Assembly: GCF_016908315.1 (NCBI RefSeq)
Contig: NZ_JAFBDQ010000012.1
Span: 1-64,000 of the forward strand
DNA from: Halanaerobacter jeridensis
GTDB lineage: Bacteria; Bacillota; Halanaerobiia; Halobacteroidales; Halobacteroidaceae
DNA: 64,000 nt
Reading direction: 5' to 3'
The notes below the pieces were generated by a model. That model was not told the DNA's origin, did not search any database, and worked only from the letters and a program-made list of their open reading frames with translations. This document shows, one piece after another, positions 1 to 7,748 of this stretch (its first letter is position 1; the number at the start of each line of letters is the position of its first letter). The translations under genes were made by a program, and so were the position numbers.

Positions 1-786
1 ATTAAATTGACTATTATAGTTCTTAAACTTCTTACCATCTACTATCAGACTAGGGCTATCTTTATCCTCTATATAAACTGCTGCTAGATTATTAATCCCT
101 ATATCTAGACCTGCAATCTTATGCGGTTTATTATTTTGTACCTTTTTATTATGGTGATAAGCAACTAATAGGTACAATTCACCATTAGAATACTTTAAAT
201 TAATAGATTGAATGTTATCTAGGTCACCATCCACTAACTGTTTTAACTTTTGCTGATTAACTCTTATATATTGTCTGCCTCTATCATGATCTAGAGTGAT
301 ACCTAATTTGTCTTTACCTTTCTTTAAATAAGAAAGTCCTAGACCTTTATCATTATCAATTAGAAGAGTATAGTGATTTAGCGAAGATAAGCTTTTAGGT
401 TTGGGCGGTTTTGCTTTTTTATCACCACTTTTATTTTTGGTATAAAAAGATTTAAAATTCCCTCGTACTTTTCTGATAGTCATGACGAGGTTATCTTTTT
501 TAAGTTGTTTCCCTACTTCAATTAAATCCTGCATCAGATCATGATCTTTATATTTTTCTTTCATATAGGCTACTTTTTCAGCATATTTACCACCTTTGGT
601 ATCTCTAATTACTGCTCTCATTACATAGGGATTAGAAATCAAATTTCTATCTCCAATCTCTTGTTTATAATCTTGCTCTAATAAAATAAGCAGCATATTT
701 TCAAAATGTCGGGTTAGATATACCTTCTCAATTGCAAATTCTTTAAAGTCTTGATCTTTGATTAATATTTTGCTTGTGCGCAGCAT
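1..786 (-). CDS. tnpB: TnpB RNA-guided nuclease, IS607 type (3' truncated by window)
   Basis: An open frame runs from the ATG at 786 to the window edge, giving the N-terminal 262 residues of a protein normally near 400. It begins MLRTSKILIKDQ and reaches the RuvC-I motif GLDIGINNLA, with the catalytic Asp at about residue 228. The remaining RuvC motifs and the zinc finger would lie outside the window. It starts 28 bases after the tnpA stop on the same strand, the usual IS607 order. TnpB is a nuclease guided by an RNA from the element's 3' end and is thought to promote transposon retention. The part seen has no frameshift, so it may be active. Confidence 0.85.
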   Translation of the reverse strand, partial: MLRTSKILIKDQDFKEFAIEKVYLTRHFENMLLILLEQDYKQEIGDRNLISNPYVMRAVIRDTKGGKYAEKVAYMKEKYKDHDLMQDLIEVGKQLKKDNLVMTIRKVRGNFKSFYTKNKSGDKKAKPPKPKSLSSLNHYTLLIDNDKGLGLSYLKKGKDKLGITLDHDRGRQYIRVNQQKLKQLVDGDLDNIQSINLKYSNGELYLLVAYHHNKKVQNNKPHKIAGLDIGINNLAAVYIEDKDSPSLIVDGKKFKNYNSQFN

Positions 787-814
787 CTATTCTTCTCCTT
801 TAAATTTAATATGT

Positions 815-1426
815 TTAATCAATAGTAAATAATTCTTTATTACTTGTCTTAATTTTTTTAGATTTATGACTGCGACTTCCATATAATTTAGATGAAAATA
901 CTGTAATAATTGACAATACATCCTCTACTAATTCTTCTTGATAACTTTTATCTTCCGTATGATTTATTATTTCAATTTTGACATCATTTAACTCCCACAT
1001 CTGTTCAAACATTTCATATCCAAATCTGATAAGTCTATCTTTATAATTAACTACAATTCTTCCAATTTCCCTACTTTCAATTAATTTAATAAGTTCTTTA
1101 AGTCCTTTTTTCTTATAATTAAGACCACTACCTATATCTTTAATAATCCTGAATTGATAACCATTAGCTGTACAATAACTAGAAACTTTATCTATTTGTC
1201 GTTCTAAATCATTTTTTTGACTATTACTAGAAATTCTACAATAGCCAATAGTTAATCGACTGTGATTATCCTCTTTAGTTTGAAAAGCAATTAACTTCTT
1301 TTTGCCATATCTTCTATGCCCACCTGCAGTACGTTCAGGAACTAACTTCCCTTCTTTATCCCAACGCCTCAGAGTTGAAATTGAAACTCCTAAAAAATTA
1401 GCTGCTTCTTTAATTGATAGTTTCAT
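815..1426 (-). CDS. tnpA: IS607-family transposase TnpA (serine recombinase)
   Basis: This 203-residue protein has a MerR-type helix-turn-helix at residues 1-45 (SIKEAANFLGVSISTLRRWD, ending with the GGHRRY motif) followed by a serine resolvase catalytic domain. The catalytic serine is in YCRISSNSQKNDLERQ (about residues 62-77) and the Arg-rich catalytic patch is KDRLIRFG. The length is normal for IS607 TnpA, which moves the element through a circular double-stranded intermediate with little target specificity. The start is supported by AGGTGATAAAAA immediately before the ATG. tnpB follows in the same direction. Confidence 0.93.
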   Translation of the reverse strand: MKLSIKEAANFLGVSISTLRRWDKEGKLVPERTAGGHRRYGKKKLIAFQTKEDNHSRLTIGYCRISSNSQKNDLERQIDKVSSYCTANGYQFRIIKDIGSGLNYKKKGLKELIKLIESREIGRIVVNYKDRLIRFGYEMFEQMWELNDVKIEIINHTEDKSYQEELVEDVLSIITVFSSKLYGSRSHKSKKIKTSNKELFTID

Positions 1427-1721
1427 TTTTTATCACCTATTAATAATATAACCAAAATCTATCTATTTATACATCAAAATAAGTATATTTGATTATAAAT
1501 AATTAAGCTGTTTAGAAACCCCCTTAGGGAAGTCGTTTGATAATGATAGTGTACCATTTTTAAATTAGTGATGCAATGAAAACATGGTTCTTAATTCTAA
1601 TGAAGGATATTCAGTATAAAGGAAAATAATGTTTTTTATTGAATAAAATAATTAGATGATAGTTTTTTGCAAGAGATAAATTGAATCGTATTTTTACTAT
1701 ACTTTAGAGAGGAGTTATAGA

Positions 1722-2669
1722 ATGAGTGATTTTGACAAAATATGTGAAGAAATCTTAGATAATATGGAAGAAGTAATGGTGGGAAAAAGAGAAGTATTAG
1801 AAGAAGCTTTGATCTGTTTTTTAGCCGGAGGACATTTGTTATTAGAAGATGTACCAGGGGTAGGGAAGACAATGTTAGCTCGTTCATTAGCAGTTAGTAG
1901 CGGGGCTGAATTTAGCAGAGTACAGTGTACCCCTGATTTATTACCTAAGGATATGACAGGAATTACTGTTTATCATCAAGAAACAGAAGAATTTGAGTTT
2001 TCACCCGGGCCAATTTTTTCGCAGGTCTTGTTAGTAGATGAGATTAATCGAGCCACACCTAAAACTCAATCGGGATTATTAGAAAGTATGGCTGAAGGGC
2101 AGGTTAGCATTGATGGGGCAACAAAAATACTACCCCAGCCTTTCTTTGTGATTGCTACGCAAAATCCAGTTGAATTTGATGGGACATTTCCGCTGCCTAA
2201 AGCTCAATTAGATCGGTTTATGATGAAGACTAGTATGGGCTATCCAGGTCAAGAAGATGAGGTGCAGATTTTAAAGCAAGTAAAGAAAAAACACCCTATT
2301 AAAAGTTTAGAGTCAGTAACGACACCAGAGAAAATAGAAGAACTAAAAAAAGAAGTGCGCCAAGTTCATGTGGCAGATAAAGTAGCAGAATATTTAGTAA
2401 AAATTGTAGCTAAGACACGAGAACATCCTGATATTGTATTAGGTGCTAGTCCCCGAGGCAGTATTGATTTATATCATACTGCTCAAGCTAAAGCATTACT
2501 AGAGGGCAGAAATTTTGTGACTCCGCAGGATGTAAAGAGCTTAGCACCATCAGTTTTAAGTCACCGCTTAGTAGTTAAATCTGAAAGTCAACTACGAGGA
2601 ACAGAAGCAGTCAATCTAATTGCTAAGATTTTAAAGAAAGTTTCTGTTCCTGTTCTGCAGGAGGAATAA
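1722..2669 (+). CDS. MoxR-family AAA+ ATPase
   Basis: A 315-residue AAA+ ATPase of the MoxR class, a chaperone-like ATPase that usually works on von Willebrand or DUF58 partner proteins. Walker A is GVGKTMLARSLA (about residues 45-56), Walker B is LLVDEINRA, and the sensor region ATQNPVEFDGTFPLP is typical of the family. The C-terminal lid spans about 220-315. A strong GAGAGGAG site precedes the ATG. The DUF58 gene begins one base after its stop, so the two are almost certainly translationally coupled. MoxR-DUF58-DUF4129 is a widespread operon linked to envelope processes; the exact substrate is unknown. Confidence 0.95.
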   Translation: MSDFDKICEEILDNMEEVMVGKREVLEEALICFLAGGHLLLEDVPGVGKTMLARSLAVSSGAEFSRVQCTPDLLPKDMTGITVYHQETEEFEFSPGPIFSQVLLVDEINRATPKTQSGLLESMAEGQVSIDGATKILPQPFFVIATQNPVEFDGTFPLPKAQLDRFMMKTSMGYPGQEDEVQILKQVKKKHPIKSLESVTTPEKIEELKKEVRQVHVADKVAEYLVKIVAKTREHPDIVLGASPRGSIDLYHTAQAKALLEGRNFVTPQDVKSLAPSVLSHRLVVKSESQLRGTEAVNLIAKILKKVSVPVLQEE

Positions 2670-2670
2670 A

Positions 2671-3843
2671 ATGGGTATTTATTTGATTGCACTCTTGATT
2701 TTTATTCTAGGAACGATGTTTAAAGTCTTTCAACTCTATTATATAGTCTTGATTATCTTAGGAGTTAACTTAGCTCTGAAATATATGACTATAGAAGCTT
2801 TAAAAAAATTAACTTGTGTTAGAAATATCAGTTCTAATCGCATTTTTCGTGGCGAGAAAACAGAAATCAACTTGAATTTGAAGAATAACAGCATCTGGCC
2901 TATTTTTTGGCTTGAATTTAATGAGGCAGTACCAGTTAAATTACATAGTTCCTTAACAAGTCAAATTACCTCTTTAGCACCGCAAGAAAAAGTATCACAA
3001 CAGTATACTTTAAAGGGCAAAGAAAGAGGCTTATATAATTTAGGTGTCTGTAAGGGGCAATTAGGAGATGGACTAGGTTTGGTAGAAAAGAAATTTACTT
3101 TTGATACAGGGCAGCAGTTAATTGTCTACCCCCAAGTTTTTCCCCTAGAAGACTTAGGATTGCCCTCGCGAATAGCATTTGGTGATTTGATTTGGCCTCA
3201 GAAAATTTATCGGGATCCAACAAGTTTTAGAGGTCTGCGAGAATATCAAAAAGGAGATCAGATCAAAGATGTTTATTGGCCGGCAACTGCTAGTTTAAAT
3301 CAGTTAATGGTTAAAGAATATGAGTCTACAATTGCAGTAGAGAATTTAATCTTTTTAAATTTAAAGCAGCAGGATTATGGAGTCAAAAATCTAAGTATAG
3401 AGACAGAATTAGCAATAGAAGTGGCGGCTTCAGTTGCTAAATATTTAGTAGATTGTAATCAAACTGTTGGCTTAGCTACTAATGGAGAAGATGAGGTTAA
3501 TAATCAAGAACTAATCGCAGCTGGGCAAGGGGCAGGGCAGTTGATGGATATTATGGAATTTTTGGCCCGCTTAGAAATAACTAAAGAACAGTCTTATCTA
3601 AACTTGATTGAGAAATACAGTCAGCAAGCAACACCAGGGTCTACCTTATTATTAATTACTAAAACTGATGGAGAAGAATTAGTGACTAAAGCTCTGCAAC
3701 TGTGCCGTCAAGGATTAAATGTGGTTATTATTGTATTGGGCAAAGATGTACTGCATCAGAGATATTTGAATCGCTCTTATACTGAAAATTTGGTGATTTA
3801 TCAAATTAAAAGGAAGGAAGATTTTTATGCTTGGGGCAGCTAA
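2671..3843 (+). CDS. DUF58 domain-containing protein
   Basis: A 390-residue protein with two N-terminal membrane helices (about residues 3-40), a beta-rich middle part and the DUF58 signature DPTSFRGLREYQKGDQIKDV followed by YWPATA (about 180-210). The C-terminal part resembles a von Willebrand A fold, the expected partner surface for MoxR. It lies directly after moxR, and its 3' end overlaps the next gene by 17 bases. The family role is not settled; it is inferred to act with MoxR in assembly or maturation of an envelope or secreted target. Confidence 0.93.
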   Translation: MGIYLIALLIFILGTMFKVFQLYYIVLIILGVNLALKYMTIEALKKLTCVRNISSNRIFRGEKTEINLNLKNNSIWPIFWLEFNEAVPVKLHSSLTSQITSLAPQEKVSQQYTLKGKERGLYNLGVCKGQLGDGLGLVEKKFTFDTGQQLIVYPQVFPLEDLGLPSRIAFGDLIWPQKIYRDPTSFRGLREYQKGDQIKDVYWPATASLNQLMVKEYESTIAVENLIFLNLKQQDYGVKNLSIETELAIEVAASVAKYLVDCNQTVGLATNGEDEVNNQELIAAGQGAGQLMDIMEFLARLEITKEQSYLNLIEKYSQQATPGSTLLLITKTDGEELVTKALQLCRQGLNVVIIVLGKDVLHQRYLNRSYTENLVIYQIKRKEDFYAWGS

Positions 3844-5251
3844 TAGGGATATAAAAGAGTTGAGTAAAAAACTAACAGTAGTTACTGATCTAATTATCTT
3901 ATTACTTTTATTATTCTTAGCTAGTCAATTATTCTTAGTAGTAGATAGTTATATAGCTGCTAGTAACTTTTGGTTAAATATCTTAACTGCAGTAGTAGCG
4001 ATATTATTAGGTTTAGTAGGTGCTAAGGCTGCAGTTAAAACTAGATTTTCTTTGTTGTCCTTAAATATGATTAATTTAGTAGGGTTAGGAATATTACTGT
4101 GGTTAATCAACCATAAACCTGAGTCAAATTTGTTATTCCTAATTGCTCTAATAATTTTAATCATTTATAGTTTAGCAGTTAGTTTTGTTAGTAGATATGA
4201 ATATCTAAAATTTGATTTTCTTAATTTAGATAAAACTAGGTTAGAAAAGCAGGGGCTAAATTTTAAGCGACAAGGAATTATTTTAAAAGGTGTAAAAAAT
4301 AATTTAATTATGATTGACCTGTTAGCAGTAATAAGTTGGCTAGCAGCTAAGAAGATAAATCTAGTCTTAATTGTAAGTGGGATTGCTTTATTAATTTGTC
4401 AGTACCTCCTATGGCAATTTTTTAAATTTAGTATTAAAGCTTTAAATTGGTTCTTAGCTGATTACAAGGTTGATTTTAAAATCTTTAATCGCTGCTTCAG
4501 TTGGTCTGTACTGTTAATAATAATAGTGTTAGTTCTATCATTATTAGTACCAGTGCAGTATGGGAATAATTTTGCTGAATTAATTGCCAATAAATTAGAT
4601 AACTGGGAAGAAGAAGTCAATTTAGAAAGGGAGTATGATCTAGGTCAATTAAGCAATATTATGTCTGGTAAAAGAGCAGCTCAAAGAAATTTCAATGTAG
4701 AGACTAAAGATTTACCGTGGTATTGGTCGATACCTGCTGTTATTTCTCTAGTTGCCGTAGTTTTTAGTATTCTAGGTGCAATTACAATCTTATTCCTTAT
4801 ATTTAAAAGAAAAGCAGATGAGTTCAAAAAACTGCCCCGATTAGTTGTTAATTTGTATAAAACTTTATTTGCTTTATTTAAAAATTGGAGAGATTTATTT
4901 GTGGGGGAAATGAAACAGATAAAAAAGAATTTTCATAGTGATGAACAAAATATAGAGAAAGAAAATGAATTCCAAAGGCGAAAAGGTTTATCTAGTCTCG
5001 AAAGGAATAAGGTAAGTAATCTATTAGAAGAATTAATAAAATTATTAGAAAGTAAAGGTTACAAAAGAGAAAACTATGAGACTTTAGAAGAATTTTTTCA
5101 TGAGATTAAAAGAGATTTTTCAACTTTAGAAGAAGAATTAACTTGGAGCCAAAAGATTATCAATAAAGTTAGTTATAGTCAAGTTGAAATTAAAGAGCAG
5201 ACGAGAGATAAATTAAAAAAATTAATTGAAGAATTAGAAAATAAAGAGTAA
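3827..5251 (+). CDS. Multi-pass membrane protein with C-terminal DUF4129
   Basis: A 474-residue protein with about eight membrane helices (roughly residues 18-36, 50-66, 76-93, 99-118, 160-200, 222-242, 298-326). Its soluble C-terminus (about 390-474) fits DUF4129: LLEELIKLLESKGYKRENYE, then a TLEEFF element. It takes the third position of the MoxR-DUF58 operon, where a TgpA-like transglutaminase is common. No Cys-His-Asp transglutaminase core is visible and the length leaves no room for one, so it looks like a scaffold lacking the enzymatic domain. It overlaps the DUF58 gene by 17 bases. Function is unknown beyond the operon association. Confidence 0.75.
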   Translation: MLGAANRDIKELSKKLTVVTDLIILLLLLFLASQLFLVVDSYIAASNFWLNILTAVVAILLGLVGAKAAVKTRFSLLSLNMINLVGLGILLWLINHKPESNLLFLIALIILIIYSLAVSFVSRYEYLKFDFLNLDKTRLEKQGLNFKRQGIILKGVKNNLIMIDLLAVISWLAAKKINLVLIVSGIALLICQYLLWQFFKFSIKALNWFLADYKVDFKIFNRCFSWSVLLIIIVLVLSLLVPVQYGNNFAELIANKLDNWEEEVNLEREYDLGQLSNIMSGKRAAQRNFNVETKDLPWYWSIPAVISLVAVVFSILGAITILFLIFKRKADEFKKLPRLVVNLYKTLFALFKNWRDLFVGEMKQIKKNFHSDEQNIEKENEFQRRKGLSSLERNKVSNLLEELIKLLESKGYKRENYETLEEFFHEIKRDFSTLEEELTWSQKIINKVSYSQVEIKEQTRDKLKKLIEELENKE

Positions 5252-5333
5252 TTTAAATTAAAAGCAGGACAAACTATTTCTATCCATAATTAGCCAAATG
5301 AAAAAATAAAATCTAGTTAAGGGGGGATAAAAG

Positions 5334-6722
5334 TTGACTCAGAAAAAAGTAACTTTCTTTGTAGTATTCTTATTATTAGCGTCACTGTTAATTGTTGGTT
5401 GTAGTGGTGATGATGGCAGTTCAACTGCTACTCTAGAAGGGACTGTGACTGTGCCGCAAAATACTAAGGTAGCTCTTTCTAATGATAAGTCAGTTTTAGC
5501 TAAGTTATTTTCTAATAAAGTATTTGCAATTAATGGGAAGGTTTTACCTCAGGCAGAGATTACTATTAAGAATTATACTACAGGCGAGATAATAGCAACT
5601 ACTTCTACAAATGCTGAAGGAGAATATCAAATTACAGGTATTAAATCTGGAGCAGATGTGGTAGTGATAGCGACAAAATCAGTTAATAACGGCAATGATA
5701 AAGTTAGAGTTTCAGGTATAATTCCTAATGTAGGTCATCAGGATAAGTTAGATGGAAATATTAATGTTGAGACAACTGTAGTAGCAGAAGAATATGGACC
5801 AGAGATGGGGCAAGGTGAAGGTCTGACCCCTGAGAAGATAAAAGGAAAATTACAAAATGCTGAGAATATGCTCAAAGATTATCAGAAGAATAATCAAATT
5901 AGTCTGATACCAGGGGAAGGAATCTTACCGCAGGAATTTGGAGAGGAAATTAGAGAGGTTACTCTTGCTAATGGAATTAAACTTCAATTTAATCAATTAG
6001 GTAAAATTAATGATTTTGCTGCTAAGGCAGAAGTTGATGAAAATCCTCCTGAGTTAGGATCAGAGCAGTTGCAACTTGAAGCAGATGCAGTAAATATAGA
6101 TTATAATGCTGAGACAAATGAATTAGTAACTATTAAAATTCCAATTAGTGATCAAATGGCTGCTAATGATAATATTAGATTGTCTCATTATGATGTGAAA
6201 AGCTGGCGTAAAAGTAAAGGTGAAGATTGGCTTGTATTAGGTTCTTCTAAGATAGTTACAGAACAGGGGCAGAAGTATTTAGTGGGCCAAAGTAGGAGTT
6301 TTTCTCCTTATGCGGTTTTGAGTATGAGTTCTCCTGTAAAGGCTATGAATGAATTTTTAACTGCTATGTATGTTGAAGATAAAGAATTGCTGCGTGAGAT
6401 AATTAATCCTAATGGTATTAATGGACAACCTAGAGATAAGTTTATTGAAGAGTTTATCGAAGCTAATTGGGGTGGAGGTTTTCATTATCAAGGTGGCTAT
6501 GATTTTCGGCCTACTGATATAAATGTTAAAAAACCTGATCAAAAAATAAATGCAGAATTCTTTGTAGATATGGAATTTAGATTAGATGATGGAGCTGATT
6601 CTAGTTATGAGGAATACTTTATAAAAGAAGCTAAAATGGCAATGACTATTGAAAAAGTTGAAGAAGAGTGGTATATTAGCAAGGCGGAAGTATTAAAAAG
6701 TGAAATAGTAGCTGGAAAATAA
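5334..6722 (+). CDS. Lipoprotein with carboxypeptidase-regulatory-like domain
   Basis: A 462-residue predicted lipoprotein. The start is TTG after a GGGGGG-type ribosome site; the signal segment is residues 1-22 with lipobox LLIVGC, so Cys23 would be lipidated. Residues about 70-125 read as a carboxypeptidase-regulatory-like beta sandwich (LPQAEITIKNYTTGEII, then TNAEGEYQITG). Residues about 345-460 (AMNEFLTAMYVEDKELLREI onward) resemble an NTF2-like or DUF4878-like fold. The middle is acidic and unassigned. It follows the MoxR operon by 82 bases and could share its transcription. A surface protein served by that operon is a reasonable guess, but the sequence does not prove it. Confidence 0.7.
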   Translation: MTQKKVTFFVVFLLLASLLIVGCSGDDGSSTATLEGTVTVPQNTKVALSNDKSVLAKLFSNKVFAINGKVLPQAEITIKNYTTGEIIATTSTNAEGEYQITGIKSGADVVVIATKSVNNGNDKVRVSGIIPNVGHQDKLDGNINVETTVVAEEYGPEMGQGEGLTPEKIKGKLQNAENMLKDYQKNNQISLIPGEGILPQEFGEEIREVTLANGIKLQFNQLGKINDFAAKAEVDENPPELGSEQLQLEADAVNIDYNAETNELVTIKIPISDQMAANDNIRLSHYDVKSWRKSKGEDWLVLGSSKIVTEQGQKYLVGQSRSFSPYAVLSMSSPVKAMNEFLTAMYVEDKELLREIINPNGINGQPRDKFIEEFIEANWGGGFHYQGGYDFRPTDINVKKPDQKINAEFFVDMEFRLDDGADSSYEEYFIKEAKMAMTIEKVEEEWYISKAEVLKSEIVAGK

Positions 6723-6800
6723 AATCCATTTGTTATTTATTAATCAGGCTGTTTAAATAGTAATAATATAGTTAAGGAATTTATTTTAGGGGGTATAGAA

Positions 6801-7568
6801 ATGGGATGTTGTAATAAGCCAAGAAAAACAAATGACTGCAGTGCAAAAGAAGAACGAGAAACGGAAAATTGCATGGTTTGTGGAGATGAGTTAGTTTATA
6901 AATCTCAGCCAGATAAAAAAGAGTGTATTTATTGTGGAACAGAAAAAGCAGCTGCAGTATATTGTTTAAATGATCACTTTGTCTGTGATAAATGTCATAA
7001 TCAAGAAATTAATAGTTTTATTGAAGAAGCAGCACTGAATGCTAAAACCAAAGATCCACTAGAATTTGCGGAACGAATGATGGCTCATCCTAATATGCCA
7101 TTTTTAGGTGGGGCTCATCACTTAGTAGTAACTTCAGCTTTGTTAGTGGCCTTAAGAAATTTCGGGCCAATTACAGTCCAAGGAATTGAAAAACAAGTTA
7201 CCGCTGAAGATATTGAAGAAGGAATTCGCCGTATGAAAAAGATACCTAGCTGTAGTTGTGCTGATTATGGATCTTGTGGAGCAGGGCCGGGTGTTGGAGC
7301 AGTATTTAGTATTTTGTATCAAGCTACTTGTGCTAAAGATAGAGAACGTACTTTAACTATGCGGGCTACTAATGCGTCGTTGACTGCTATTGCTAATACG
7401 GGAGGACCAGGCTGTTGTAAGCAGAGTGTCAGAACAGCGATTGAAACAGGAATAGAATTATTAAAAGAACAATTTGAGATAAAGTTACCTGTTAGTCGGA
7501 TTCGTAATTGTGATTTTTCTCAGCGTCATCCGCATGGTTGTAAAGGAGAACGTTGTGTTTATTTTTAG
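6801..7568 (+). CDS. DUF5714 domain-containing Cys-rich protein
   Basis: A 255-residue cysteine-rich protein. The N-terminus has a zinc-ribbon-like arrangement (CMVCGDEL, CIYCGTE, CLNDHFVCDKCH at about residues 28-75). The body carries the DUF5714 signatures HPNMPFLGGAHHLV, SCSCADYGSCGAGPGVGA and GGPGCCKQS. Members occur in anaerobes, often beside or fused to radical SAM or methyltransferase proteins, and metal binding is likely; no reaction is established. Here it stands alone and is closed by a strong terminator at 7604-7637. No membrane segment or signal peptide is seen. Confidence 0.85.
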   Translation: MGCCNKPRKTNDCSAKEERETENCMVCGDELVYKSQPDKKECIYCGTEKAAAVYCLNDHFVCDKCHNQEINSFIEEAALNAKTKDPLEFAERMMAHPNMPFLGGAHHLVVTSALLVALRNFGPITVQGIEKQVTAEDIEEGIRRMKKIPSCSCADYGSCGAGPGVGAVFSILYQATCAKDRERTLTMRATNASLTAIANTGGPGCCKQSVRTAIETGIELLKEQFEIKLPVSRIRNCDFSQRHPHGCKGERCVYF

Positions 7569-7603
7569 TACAAGGAAAAATAATTAAATAGTAATAATCA
7601 GCG

Positions 7604-7637
7604 ATCTCCAAGTTATTTTTGCTTGGAGATTTTTTAT
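7604..7637 (+). terminator. Rho-independent terminator after DUF5714 gene
   Basis: A 9-bp perfect stem (ATCTCCAAG / CTTGGAGAT at 7604-7612 and 7622-7630) is followed by six Ts. It separates the DUF5714 gene from the PTS cluster. Confidence 0.9.
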
Positions 7638-7748
7638 TGTTTAAAAATGTCTGAATTGAATGTGGAAGTGATATAAACATTGTGGTATTTAGAAATTAAA
7701 ACAGAACTGTTACAATAGATATGCAAGATGATAGGGATGGTGTTAAAA

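Larger units (their letters stand above)
1..1426 (-). mobile_element. IS607-family insertion sequence, cut by the window edge
   Basis: An IS607-type tnpA (MerR-like helix-turn-helix plus serine recombinase) is followed on the same strand by the first 262 codons of tnpB, which runs off position 1. Both frames are open, so the element looks intact as far as it can be seen. The terminus next to tnpA should lie between 1427 and about 1560, where a short palindrome (CCCTTAGGG, about 1522-1530) sits in otherwise featureless DNA; the exact end cannot be fixed. The far end, and any guide (omega) RNA overlapping the tnpB 3' end, lie outside the window. Confidence 0.8.

Noticed and set aside
1636-1887. 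Minus-strand frame overlapping the MoxR start
   Set aside because: A shadow frame of the moxR gene with low-complexity composition and no ribosome site.
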